Shown one piece after another: positions 12,731-23,874 of a stretch of DNA of 64,000 nucleotides. The translations under genes were made by a program, and so were the position numbers. Below the pieces are notes generated by a model. That model was not told where the DNA came from. It searched no databases and saw nothing but the letters and a program-made list of their open reading frames with translations. The stretch is from Istiophorus platypterus (lineage: Eukaryota; Chordata; Actinopteri; Istiophoriformes; Istiophoridae): positions 1,312,329-1,376,328 of the forward strand of contig CM029121.1 in NCBI GenBank assembly GCA_016859345.1, in the 5' to 3' direction. The stretch's first letter is position 1; every line of letters begins with the position of its first letter.

Positions 12731-12820
12731 AATGCTAAATGGACTGCCCTTGTATAGTGCTTTTTTAGTCTTATCAACCACTCAAAGCGCTTTTCTGCCA
12801 TAGTCACCCATCCACTTTAG
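12731..12820 (-). mobile_element. SINE fragment (same family as 51494-51785)
   Basis: The text aaatggactgcccttgtata...ccactcaaagcgctttt matches the body of the longer tRNA-derived SINE at 51494-51785 in this window. The tRNA-like end is missing here. Confidence 0.6.
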
Positions 12821-12887
12821 TTCATATCCACAGCTGCCCCCTGAAAGAATGCAAATGACATCATCATGCCTTACAACATAAAGCTTA

Positions 12888-13000
12888 AGAAAATAAGCTT
12901 ATATGCTATACGCTTATTTAGCTAACAAGTTTATTGGGAAAAAAGGACATTGTTTTTACAGGGATGTATCACTGTGTCTTAACCTAACAATGTGTTCAAT
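12888..13000. repeat. Dispersed repeat, copy 2
   Basis: It shares ttattgggaaaaaaggacat and the following fifty or so bases with 11550-11630, in the same orientation. Confidence 0.75.
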
Positions 13001-13112
13001 TGTGGGGACAGTAAGTATGCTGTTATTTGATTATGTGATTGCTCCCCTATAAATGTGCTATAGGTTAATGCACACAATACAGGTATGTACAGTAATCAGT
13101 ACATATCTGTCC

Positions 13113-13154
13113 ACCTGTCCTTACATGCCATGCATGGGGCATATAAGGACAGGT
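13113..13154. repeat. Imperfect hairpin, 17-bp arms
   Basis: acctgtccttacatgcc (13113-13129) pairs with ggcatataaggacaggt (13138-13154) with one mismatch and an 8-base loop. Confidence 0.8.
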
Positions 13155-15774
13155 GTGACAGCAATGTAAGCTTCACCCTCTTCATAAAATAGATATGACT
13201 TGAATTATTAAGTGTAAGGATTGTTTTTTTTTCCGTGAGAAGTTGCACTTCATGTTTTCTGAAAACTTAAGTGATTAGTGAGGTTGTGATGTGCAAGACT
13301 AAAAATGTTGTGATAACATTTTAATGAGATCTATCTTTCCTTGAACAGATAAGATTTTGACTCATTTCAGGTGTTGCATGGTGTATGCCGCTCCTTGTTA
13401 AAATCACACTCAGTGACCATGACTATACAGCAGCAGGCTCCAACTTGCCCTTGGTTTGTTGGAGTGCTCCCTTCCCCTCAGCCACTGATGTATTTTCTGG
13501 ACTTCCCAGCTTTATTTCAGCAGGCAGCAGGAAAAACCGTCTCATGGGGGGTCAGTGAAAGGAACTCATGAAAACTTAATGCATGTGTCCTCATTAATTT
13601 TTTAATGGCTCTCTCCTCCTATTGTGCCACTAATGTGCAGGATAGAAATGGAAATAGGGATGCTGATGTACGGGGCTGAGTGCAAATCTACAAGCAAGGC
13701 AGAGCATCATCGGCTGTCAGCACTGTGAAGAACAACACACACTAGCACCAGACGACACACACACTTACAGTTGCAGTGACAACTCTTATCTGAATCATAA
13801 AGGAGCCTCTGTCACTAGAGGGCTCAGTAGGTCAGCAAATAATAAATTAATGATATAATAATGTCATAATGTAATAAAGGTTGAGGGAGCACATGATGTC
13901 AACATAATGTCACTAAACTTACCAGTTCTAATAGGAGGTCAGCTAAAACGCAAAGCGTACCAAATATGAAAAATAAAAAATTCAAAACACAAAGTTCACC
14001 TCATCCAGTACAAAAAGAGCCTGGAACAAACACACTATACCCACTCAAAGCCAAAATTGACAGCTGTTTCTGTAGCAATCTATTGACTATGTATTAATAA
14101 ACAACTGTATTCTGGTTATTTTGTACTGTGGGACTATAGAGGAAACATTACATTTCCTGCAACTTTAAATTAGAAAACTGAGTAAAGAACCATAGGAATA
14201 ACTCAGTGTTCAGTAGAGTTACTTTGTGGATCAAATTAAGCATATCTTAAATACAAGTAAAATTTCATTTAGAGGAACTGCAGTTAAATATTGGACATTT
14301 GGTAGAATGCAAAAAGAAATTCAGTGTAAGAGAGTAGTTGTGTATTTGTTGAAAATATTCTGTTTTAAAATTTATAGCTAAATTACGGTTATATCAATGA
14401 CTGGGAAGAAAGATAGGGAAAACTTAGAGGGAACAAGATGGTGGACAATGGTTTCATTATGAAAAGCAAGCAAAGATATGTGCCCAACCTTCATCTATTC
14501 AGTTTCCACTGATTGAATGGATGTATTTAGTTACAGTTACACCTATACAGGTCAGAGATCAGTTTTGTCTATGACACATGCCTCAAGTGATAAAAATCAA
14601 TAGTAATCCTACCAAAGGAGCAATGTGTTAACGTATCAAGGAGAGGAGACAGGTCCTGACTCAGAGAAATCATGTTGTTCTTTTGAAAATCATTTCCTTG
14701 TCGAGTACAGAGAACTGGATTTCCCCCTCCTCTGTGAGGCAGCCACAGGAGTGGAAACAAATCAGAACTGACTGAGACACCAAAAAACTTGAGCAAACTT
14801 GAGCAAAACAACCTGGAGGCTTTACAGCTGTGCCACATTCCTGAGAGCTCATTCAGATCTGCTGGGCCAGGACAGCAGGTTTGAACTCTCCTGTTTCCCC
14901 ACTACTAACCTCCCTCAGACAACATGTTAATTAAAGCACAAAAAGAGTCTGCTGCTCTTGATGCAGACAGGAAATGCAGTCATTACACAAAATACTCATG
15001 TGTAAAATTCTTCCCTTCACTGCTGGAGCTGTGAGCTGTTTCTTGGAAAGTGGAGGTTGTTGTGTTGATTGTGAACTGTTAGCACATGCTGTATTCTGAA
15101 TTTTGAACACACAGAAGTTCAAGCCTTGTTGAAACACTAAGCTGTTCATTTCTATTAACATGAATTGAAGTTTGTTGTACAACAAGAGGAAGCTGATAAG
15201 AACTGGACTTTGTCCTCTGGCACAATAGGTCACTAAAGTGAAGGCATGTTACACAGTTATAATGACCATACTGACCTTTTGCATGGTTTGTTATTCATGT
15301 ACTTTAATACTCTCCCTATAATATTCCACAGGCTAATACCCCTTTGAATCTACTATTTGATTAATGTTTGCATTTCCTCCTGAGTAATTCACCTTTCTTA
15401 TTTGACCTCTGCCTGTGAAGCACTGTCTAAATCCCCAAAAAACATATCTTCTCACTTACCACTACTCGTATTTAGCTGACAGATCTTTAGAAAACTCTCC
15501 TATTTTCCAGGTATTCAGATACATGCCTCTGGCATTAATGCCACCAACTCAGACAAGGGAGGTTTGTGGTGCTTGAAGCAGAAGCAAAACATACATTCAA
15601 AAACTCTACAGATACACTTCTTCCAAAGGCCATATTGCCAGAACTATCCACACCGAACTTAAAGCACTTTATACCAAAGATACAGTCCCTTGGAGAACTG
15701 TTGACAATGTGTTCTGTCCTGAAAAGACATTTTACAGTGAAGCCCTTCCACTTTTCCCAGCAGCTTTAATACTT

Positions 15775-16080
15775 GCATTGGTGGAAAAAATATTCAGAAC
15801 CTTTTCTTATGTAGAAGTAGAAATACCACACTGTAAACACATTCTGTTACAAGTAAAAGTGTTGCATTCAAAACTTAAGTAAAAGTATGTTAATTATAAG
15901 AAGCAAAATGGATGGTGTTGGATAATCATTACAGATGCATAACAGCATTTTAAGGTTGTAGTTGAGAGAAATGGAGCTGACTGAAGCTATTTCATACACT
16001 ATGTGGTTAACTTTGCTGTACAAAAATGTGTTATACTATATATAATCATTAAAGTTTACTAAAATCTCAATCTGAAAGGT
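15775..16080 (+). repeat. Interspersed teleost repeat (ggtggaa...acttaagtaaaagta family)
   Basis: The text runs attggtggaaaaaatattc ... acaagtaaaagtgttgcatt ... cttaagtaaaagtatg, the same family as 12135-12235. The class was not determined; it is probably a non-autonomous DNA element. Confidence 0.6.
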
Positions 16081-16401
16081 AACTATACTACAGCTGTCAT
16101 ATATATGCAGTGAAGAGTACAATTTTCCCCTCTTAAATGTAGCGGGGCAGAGGTATAAAGTAGCATGAAATTATAATACTAAAGTAATATACAATTGTCC
16201 TTGGTGAGATAGTTGGTTAAACATACTTCAGTAGAGATTTCTGAAAAAAATATTTCAAAAGCAGCATATAAAACAGCATATGAAACCAAAACTACCTTAT
16301 TTTGATGTTTAAATACAACTCAGGGTAAATGAGAACATTTTTGTTGATGGTTTAGTTTCTCATAAATGTGTGATTGCAGTTTCGGATATAGGGAAAAAAA
16401 G

Positions 16402-17323
16402 AAACAGCCGAGTACAAAAATATTTGGACAGTGAAACAACTTATGTAATTTTGCATACACATTGGTACACAACCACAATGGATTAAAAACAAATAAAGAT
16501 GTGACTTAAGTGTAGACTTTCAGCTTTAACTTGAGGGTTTTCACAAAAATTTTACATAAACTGTTTAGGAATTACAGCCATTTTTATACATAGTCCCTCA
16601 TTTTCAGAGGCTCAGAATACTGACATATTGACAATTGATCAGTTTAATGGACAGGTGTGGCCTGTTCCTTTGTTATTTCATGACAAACGAAGCAGAGAAA
16701 AGGTCTGGAGTTGATTCAAAGTGTTGACTTTGCACTTGGTAGCTGTTCATGGAAACTTTTAATATGCGTTCCAAAGAGGTGTGGGTGCAAATGAAGGAGG
16801 CCACCAAGGAGGAAAAAACAAACCTATCTGACAGATGGTAGAAACGTTTGGAGAAGCAAAATCAACATCAAAAAGAAGGAATGAACTGGCACACTCAGCA
16901 AAACTGAAAGAGTGAAGACAAAACTGAGGGCGGAAAGACCCACAAACACTCAGCAGCTGAAGGCAGCTGCAGTAAAGACCTGGCAAAGTATCTCAAGGGA
17001 GGAAACTCAGCATTTGGTGATGTTCATGGGTTCCAGACCGCAGTCAGTCAGTGACTGCAAAGGATTTTCATCCAAATATTAAAAATAATCCTTAAATGTA
17101 TAATTTTGTTGGTTTTTCCAATTACTATTGAGGGACTATGTACAAAAATACCTACAATTCCTAAATGGTTCATGTAAAAATTTTTTGAAGCCCCGTAAAT
17201 TAAAGCTGGAAGTCAACAATTCAAATACATCTCGATTTGTTAATTTCAGTTCCATTGTGGTTGTATACAGAGGCAAAATTACCATAACGGTGTCACTGTC
17301 CAAATACTTATGAACCTCTCTAT
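16402..17323 (+). mobile_element. Tc1-like DNA transposon, internally deleted and dead
   Basis: Terminal inverted repeats are visible: tatttggacagtga at 16421-16434 pairs with tcactgtccaaata at 17293-17306, and acaaccacaatgga at 16469-16482 pairs with its complement at 17251-17264. Inside, the 5' part (about 16745-16920) resembles the start of a Tc1-type transposase frame, broken by stops. It then jumps to a C-terminal transposase piece at about 16928-17080, which reads LKAAAVKTWQSISREETQ in one frame. The DDE catalytic middle is absent. About 920 bp remain of an element usually near 1.6 kb. It cannot move by itself. Confidence 0.85.
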
Positions 17324-18231
17324 ACAAATAAACATAAGGTATCAGTAGCATTAATCCAAAAATATAACTAATTTTATAAGAAAATATGACCTTCATACGA
17401 ATACGAACTTCAAAGCATAAAGTGAAACCCCTCTTAAAATATTCAAAAAAACTTAACAGCTATAGGTTCAACCATCTCTGTGCTAAAGGGGAAGTCCAAC
17501 AGTCACTATATGCAAAAAAGACATGGTTATCAATCCGGTAAAGCAGCCTAGTTTCACTTTTGCTACAACAGCCTAGTGATACTCTTGCACAATAACCAGT
17601 TCAAGAAATTTCCTGGCAGATACAGTCTTGACAAACTGAAGGCTGCTTTCACAATGTTTTTATTGACTTTTTCTTCATTTCCTTTCTAATATTCAAGTAC
17701 ATGGATTTGCAGATCCAGAAAACACAATCAGTAGCAAATACTTTCAAAACATCATCGTGTTCCTTTTTGATTTCCCACACAATTTTTTTCACACAATTTC
17801 CCCAAATTCCCCCCAGGCTAAGACACGTGGACCTCTTGTAAACATGATACAGATCTTTTTTTTTTCTTCTTTGATTACAAAAAGTAATCTGGTAGAAAAA
17901 TATCTTTTCTTTTATAGGCGTTTCTTTTCTTAGGAATATTTACATTGATTACCTCACAGTATAATCTGATTTTAAAAAGTACATAGTGTAAAATAAACAC
18001 AAAAAAAGGTCTCAGAGCGGTAAAAGGCCTTTGGTTTTCTTGAAAAAATACCAAAACAACAACAAAAGAATCACAAAAAAGTTCACTGTCTGTCCTGTGT
18101 ACAACAACAGTGATGACTGGATTGGCGATTGCTGGGCGTCTTGTGTCCGAGACTGTGGAACACCAAATTTCCACAGGTTTGAAAGGGTTAATTCTTCAAA
18201 AAACGTTCAAAATCAAAAACTGCAGCTACAA
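17324..18231 (-). other. 3' UTR and downstream flank of slc10a3
   Basis: AT-rich and non-coding. A minus-strand AATAAA is present at 17664-17659, about 570 bp past the slc10a3 stop, and is the most likely polyadenylation signal. Small open frames here carry no recognisable protein. Confidence 0.55.
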
Positions 18232-19617
18232 TCAAGTGTCACTCATGGGGACGGCACAATCACACAGCTTACGCTGGGCAACGTATCCGAGAACAATGAG
18301 CAACATCTCTGAGGTGCTGCTGAGGGCCACGATGAAAGGTGCCTGCGATGCAAAGTCAGCCTCCGCCCGCCGGAATGACAGCTGCATGACAGCGAGGGCC
18401 AGCAGACTGTTCTGGACGCCCACCTCGATACTGACCGTCTTCCTCTGTGGCGGGGCCAGGCCAACCAGCTTGGCCATGACGGCCCCGACCACCAGCCCCA
18501 GCAAAGGCACTGTCACCCCCACCGCCACGATCTGGGGCCTGACATTGGCCAGGATGGACGCACCCATTTGGTAGGCCATGAAGATGCCACCTACGATGAG
18601 CACAAAGCTGAAGGGTCGTATGAGTGCTAGCAGAACACGCGTGAGGGCCGGCAGGCGCAGCTTGACCACCATGCCCAGCGAGATGGGAATGGCGATGAAC
18701 AGGAGGGTGCCGAGGATCTTCACGAACGGCACGTGCAGGGCGGCGTGCACGCCCAGCAGCCAGCCATACAGAGCTGATGACAAAGGCATGGCCGCCGCCG
18801 CCACCACTGTGGAGACCAGGGTCATGGATATGGCAAGGGTGACATCCCCACCGAGCAGCAGGCTGTACAGGTAGCCGCCCCCGCCACCTGGGGCAGAACA
18901 GGTGATGACCAGGCCCAGGGAGAGCGCTTTGGGCAGTGACGCCAGCTGGGACACACAGTAAGCGTACAGTGGCATCACCAGGAACTGTCCCAGCACCCCT
19001 AGAAACAGCGGCATGGGGCTCCTCAGCAGACTCCGCAGCACCTCCACCTCCACCTTGCATCCGAAGGCACACTTGTTGACGAAGATGAGGGGCAGCAAGG
19101 CGAACAGCACCGGGTTCTCTGAGAAATGGGAGAGGCCACCCGACTGGACGAGCCGAGTGGCCGGGTCATCGCCGCCGGGCGCCACTCTGATGCAGTAATC
19201 TGTCCTCTCCTCGATCAGAACCGGAACCGAGTCCTGGTCCAGGTCCAGCAGCTGGATCTGCAACTGAGCCCTGCCCGGGAACCCGGAGCGGATGCTGATA
19301 ATATAGCTCTGGGCAGGACCTGTGTGGCCGCTATCCGTAACATTAAGGATGGAGAGGACCTCCGGGTCCATGGAGCGGACCCTCACCGTCTGCTTCCAGC
19401 TCTGGCGGCCCTTCCTGCTGACCGCGGCGCTCCGGTACTGGCTGGAGATGACAATCACGCCGTTGGTGTTTTCAGGAAACTCGAACTCCTGCGATGACCC
19501 GTCCCCGATAGAGATGTATTTGCTGCTGCCGTCGGCCGTCAGGTTTCCGGTGGCCCACGCCCGGTCCGCTCCGCCGGTGACAAGGAAGAGACAACAGAGA
19601 GTAAATAGCGTCCTCAT
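18232..19617 (-). CDS. slc10a3: slc10a3, P3-type SLC10 family membrane protein
   Basis: Single uninterrupted frame of 461 codons. SLC10A3 is an orphan member of the sodium/bile acid cotransporter family; its substrate is not established. Residues 1-22 form a hydrophobic signal peptide, followed by a polar extracellular domain with N-glycosylation sequons at 25-27 and 92-94. From about residue 165 there are repeated hydrophobic helices. Family signatures are FVNKCAFGCKVEVEVL near 179-194, CSAPGGGGGYLYSLLLGGD at 240-258 and SIEVGVQNSLLAL at 396-408. The length is close to human SLC10A3 (477) and the human coding region is likewise in one exon. The codons are strongly GC-rich at third positions, unlike the AT-rich surroundings. 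The ATG at 19617 is chosen because the signal peptide follows directly. Confidence 0.95.
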   Translation of the reverse strand: MRTLFTLCCLFLVTGGADRAWATGNLTADGSSKYISIGDGSSQEFEFPENTNGVIVISSQYRSAAVSRKGRQSWKQTVRVRSMDPEVLSILNVTDSGHTGPAQSYIISIRSGFPGRAQLQIQLLDLDQDSVPVLIEERTDYCIRVAPGGDDPATRLVQSGGLSHFSENPVLFALLPLIFVNKCAFGCKVEVEVLRSLLRSPMPLFLGVLGQFLVMPLYAYCVSQLASLPKALSLGLVITCSAPGGGGGYLYSLLLGGDVTLAISMTLVSTVVAAAAMPLSSALYGWLLGVHAALHVPFVKILGTLLFIAIPISLGMVVKLRLPALTRVLLALIRPFSFVLIVGGIFMAYQMGASILANVRPQIVAVGVTVPLLGLVVGAVMAKLVGLAPPQRKTVSIEVGVQNSLLALAVMQLSFRRAEADFASQAPFIVALSSTSEMLLIVLGYVAQRKLCDCAVPMSDT

Positions 19618-20110
19618 GTTATTGACGGACTGGGGCCGGAGAGACGCCGCAGAGACACGCTTCCCCCGCGCCAGCGGCCTCCCCAGACGGTTACACCGCC
19701 GCCCTGTTACACCAGGACGGCAAACTTCTCATTCTAGTCTCCGAGATGAGGCGACAGCGTCGGCGGCCGGTTCCACGTCTTGTCTGGTTCCCATTTTCTC
19801 GCTGGCTTTATACCGGAACCTGAACATCACCCCGCCCTGTCCGACCCCAGCTCAGCGGCGGCGGCGGCGGCGGCGGCCCCAGGCACACGAGGGCCCCAGA
19901 CCGCATACAGCGCTCTCACTGCTGCGCCTTTGTCTGCTCGACGGCCGCGTCGACGAACCAAAGCCTCGCCTCGTCGCCCGTTTGTCCGTCTCCCTGGCTG
20001 ACGAGGACCGTGAGCATCGTAGCTCAGCTGCGGGCTGCTTGCGGCTCTGAGCTCTTTTCCGTGAAGTTAGACTGAGTTACAGTTGGACTTCCGGCCGTGA
20101 AATTCCGGAA
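19618..20110 (-). promoter_or_regulatory. CpG-rich promoter/5' UTR of slc10a3
   Basis: The region upstream of the slc10a3 ATG is dense in CG dinucleotides and includes a GCG triplet tract at about 19855-19877. It joins the GC-rich coding region to form a CpG island of nearly 1.9 kb. GC content falls sharply after about 20100. Long plus-strand open frames here come from the GC richness and look spurious. Confidence 0.6.
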
Positions 20111-23100
20111 TAAAAGCCCTTTAGAGTTGGGCTAAGAGCTGGGTAAAGCCGGCACCCGACTGGTACCAGGTTCCAAGAGGTCCCTGAAGACCTAGTCTCA
20201 GGTCGGATATTTCATCCACTGACTGCGAACTTGTACCACTAGAGTATAATATCAACTAAGGATCGTTTTGTTGAGGGGCCTGTGAAAAAATCTTTTTGAG
20301 AGCTTGGTTTCTTCTGAAGTGTGCTGGCATGGTGAAAGTCCTAAATCAAGTTGTGTTCAATCAAATTACTGCAAATTAGCTCAGATGAAGTGTCATTCCA
20401 GCATAAGAATACTGGTTGCACTGACTTTATGTGCATTTTTCAGCAGGGTATATACACATGGTACTGCGGGAGGTACAATGGGGGGCATTATGGGCTCAAC
20501 AACAATTTTTCCCCAGACCCCTCTAACAGCCATGGAAGAATCCTCTTCAAAAATCAGTCTCCAGTACACTGCTGTTTCATATTTCTCTACGTTTTGCAAT
20601 TTATAATACATTTTTATTGAACGAATAGAGGACAAGTAAACTGTTTTTAATCATACTCTTGCATGGTATAGTATGTCATGCCTGGAACTCCAGGGGTCCT
20701 GAATTCCACAGTCTTGTGAATCAGCAGGTTTTTGCTAATTTACAATCAGCTGACATGATAAGGGTCTTAGTTTGGTTCTTATTCATCAGTTCAGTTCTTT
20801 TCAATACAACTTGATTCACCCCTGTAAGGTTAATTATATACAATAGCTTAGCTCCACTATTAAATATGATATGAATCACTAAATTATTATGGGATCCTGA
20901 AGCCCTGTCAACATTAAGAAACTCCTTCAAATCTAATTTTGCAGTTATGAGCCTTTATGTTGGATATTTCTAAATTCATGTATTTAATCAAACTACCACA
21001 CATCAAACCTGAGGACAGGGACTATCCTTGCATGGAAAACCTGTACACACTGCTCAGACAGGTGGAGGAGGGGATTGAATGAGGGCCCAGTCATTCACTT
21101 TTTTTCCCAGGGCCACCTATCATTTCATATATGTCATTTTTTCCTCAGCTTAACAAGCTTGACATGAATGTTTTCTCACCAAACGTTGTTTCTCTGAAAT
21201 TGTTTTGTACACTCATATACCTACTTAAGACAAACAGAATGCTTTTCTTTTTTAAAGAAAACTCTCAGTACTTCCTGTGTCTCTCTTGATAACTCCGACT
21301 AGTTTGAAGGATCTCTTCATTAATCCAGTGGGAGCAGCCCATAACCTCATCTCTCCTCAGCCAATAAGCAGGGGTGGTCACATGGGAGAGGAAACACCAC
21401 GATTAGTATCCACATGGGGGCGTGGTGGGGAGCCAATGATTATCCCGATTACGCAGATACAGGGGGACATGTATTTAATTTTCTGACCAAAGCAGAATTG
21501 CAGAGTGAAGCTAGAAGCTAGAAGCTAGAAGCTGATAACATAACAATAAAGTGATGACTGAGCAGATAAAACAAAATGCAGCTTGTTAAAGTCATGAGGA
21601 TGTGGGTGTTAATGTTGATAAAGCCTCCATCTCCTCTCTTACTTTCACTTTCACATTGTCTCTTATTGTCTTTTGCAAACATGGAGATAGCATTTCTCCT
21701 CTTTACCTCCTGCCTAATCCGGATTCTCACTGTCAGTTACTGTTTCCCGACCATTGATCCCTGTAGTATCTTGTGACTGATCCATTAAGCTCACGGATGA
21801 AAACAACAGTCCTACTCCCTGAGCAGTCTCCAGTTACAAACCTGCAGCCAAGAGGGGTTATTGCTCATTTGTCATACACAAACAGCAGACACTACTGGGA
21901 CACCTGACACTTCCGCCCATCTCGACAAGGTGGCATTAAAGGGGAACTCCATTCTATCAACATAAGCCCTCTGAGTTTCCCTTCCCTGCTGGGTGTCGCT
22001 CACATACTTAAAAGTCATTTTCAATTCATAACCTCCCGTTTTCTACCTCCGTGGAGGGTCAGTGAGGTCACTAGGTTGGTACTTACAAGTGAGAACACGA
22101 CTCGGGCTTTTCTCGGATATTAACTGTCACTGCTCACTGTTTATTCATCATCTATTGTGTTTTAATGAGCTGTGTGTCCTCCTTCTGTCATCCCCGCTAA
22201 GTCAAGGCCTCCAGAAAAAGAAAAGGTGGGGGAGTCATCAGAGGAAACGCTTAGTGCACATAAGACAACCTGCTGGGTTGATCGCTCTGGCCTCTGCTTT
22301 GAAATTTCGTGGCATGACAGCTAGTTGTAATGGGGCTGTCAGGCGTGCGCGTTTCATGTCAGGCACTATTGCTGCTCTCCTTCCTGGGCTGTCCAATTGT
22401 TCACCCATGGAATGATAATATACCTCAAGACTTATTTCACAAAAAGTGAAGGCAAAAGGCAGCGTAGGAGTGGCATAGAGAGAGGGTGAGGAGGAATGCA
22501 GAGAAAGCCCATCACTTACATTCCACCACCGCCCATCTTGGCATTTTCCTAGTCATGGCTTGAGTTAGAAATTCGTGCTGCAGTTCAACCATTTAACCAG
22601 TAAACAGAGCAGCCTGTATTTACCTTTGTGTGTGAACATACTGCATCTGTGTGAATATTGATGAACTCAGAGCAGTAGTTATGACCTGCCTTGTGCTTTG
22701 TTACAAATGAAATCATAAACAGCCATGATGACTGATCCAAAAGCATTGCCCTGAAATGCCAATTTAGCATTTCAGGGCAATGCTTTTAGTCTAGATGTGA
22801 CCGTTGTCCTCTATTAGGTGGCCCAGGAACAGTTGGTCTTAAACGGGGCTTTAGCCAGGATTTTTATAAACATTTAAAACAGGAATCTGGTCTGCCTCGA
22901 CCAGATGGATTGAGAATGGTTTAGCTTTGTGATTTATTTTGGCTTTATGCCCTTATACATTTGTCTTTCACCTCTTCAGCTGCTAAATGCTCCACTGGTT
23001 CACCAGGTAGTTGTCAACTATTTCTGTCTGCTGTTTGTTGCAGAGCAGGTAGTGAACAGTGGCTTAACCTGGATTTTTTTTTTTTTTTTTTTTTTACTGA

Positions 23101-23873
23101 AAACAAGGTTGATGCGAGCAGATTTTATGGGGCAGAAAATGGAAGCAATGACCTAAAAATATGTTTTAAAAAAGTCAGAGTTGCACAAACTATAGCTGGA
23201 TATAGTATCAGCAACACCTTTCATATTACATATACACATTTGATGCAAGCTGACATGCTGACTGAGACAATACTAATATTCTTATGTTGAACAGATACTG
23301 TATAATGGTGGAAATATTACAGTAGGTATTTGGACATAGATTAAAGTGTTAGACAAATTGGAGTTTTGAGTCTGGGAACTGTGGAAATCTGAACCAAATA
23401 TCATTACGTAGATGTTTTCATATTTCACAGAATAAGGGAAAACTTTAACCTGCTGGTGGTGATGGAAGAAAAGTCAGGGGATCACTGGTTGTTGGGATTT
23501 ATCCTCTGGGATATCTGTACCAAATATCAAAGCAAACCATCTGACAGTTTACCTAAAATGTCAACCTTTTGGTTATGGATAAAAACTCTACTTCAGGTTA
23601 TTAAGCGTCTCCATATTGCCTGAAACAATACTGAGCACCTGACCTTTCTTGTTAGACAACGGTAGCTATGGTGTATTTTTGAGGCTACTTGACTTCTAAA
23701 CAGTGGGCCCACCTGTTATTGGACTTTAAAGTTGTTTTATGCTTTTTTTAAATTTACATTTGTTTGTGTCCTTTTGTGTATTTATATGGTGGTTTATTGG
23801 TATTCTATGTGGAATATTGTCTTCTTGTTTGCACCACTAGAAACAAAATGAGACACTGCATTATAGGGTAAGA
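20111..23873. other. Gene-free interval between slc10a3 and chmp1a
   Basis: No exons of a known gene were recognised. The interval contains a perfect hairpin at 22739-22787, short tandem gctagaa units at about 21508-21532, a poly(T) run near 23072-23093 and moderately repetitive text near 21940-22060. Open frames such as 20304-20606 and 22062-22415 show no recognisable domain. Confidence 0.5.
22739..22787. repeat. Perfect 21-bp hairpin with 7-base loop
   Basis: aaaagcattgccctgaaat (start of arm 22739-22759) pairs exactly with arm 22767-22787 across caattta. The stem has no mismatch, unlike typical animal pre-miRNA hairpins. Confidence 0.95.
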
Positions 23874-23874
23874 T

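Larger units (their letters stand above)
11641..16401. other. Gene-free interval between the fanca promoter and a Tc1-like fossil
   Basis: No exon-like or conserved protein sequence was recognised. The interval is AT-rich and holds repeats listed separately: a palindrome at 12168-12218, a TA tract at about 12548-12567, a SINE piece at 12731-12820, a second dispersed repeat copy near 12888-13000, a hairpin at 13113-13154 and an interspersed repeat at 15775-16080. Open frames of 60-100 codons (for example 13371-13571 and 14931-15233) have no recognisable similarity. Confidence 0.6.

Noticed and set aside
18356..19072. 238-codon frame on the minus strand inside slc10a3
   Set aside because: It is a shifted frame of the GC-rich slc10a3 coding region, with no protein similarity.
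19322..20050. 242-codon plus-strand frame over the slc10a3 5' end
   Set aside because: Antisense to the signal peptide region and CpG island; low-complexity Arg/Pro/Ala content from GC richness.
20304..20606. 100-codon plus-strand frame with a hydrophobic segment
   Set aside because: No family recognised, overlapping alternative frames are equally open, and no poly(A) or splice context was found; not enough to call a gene.
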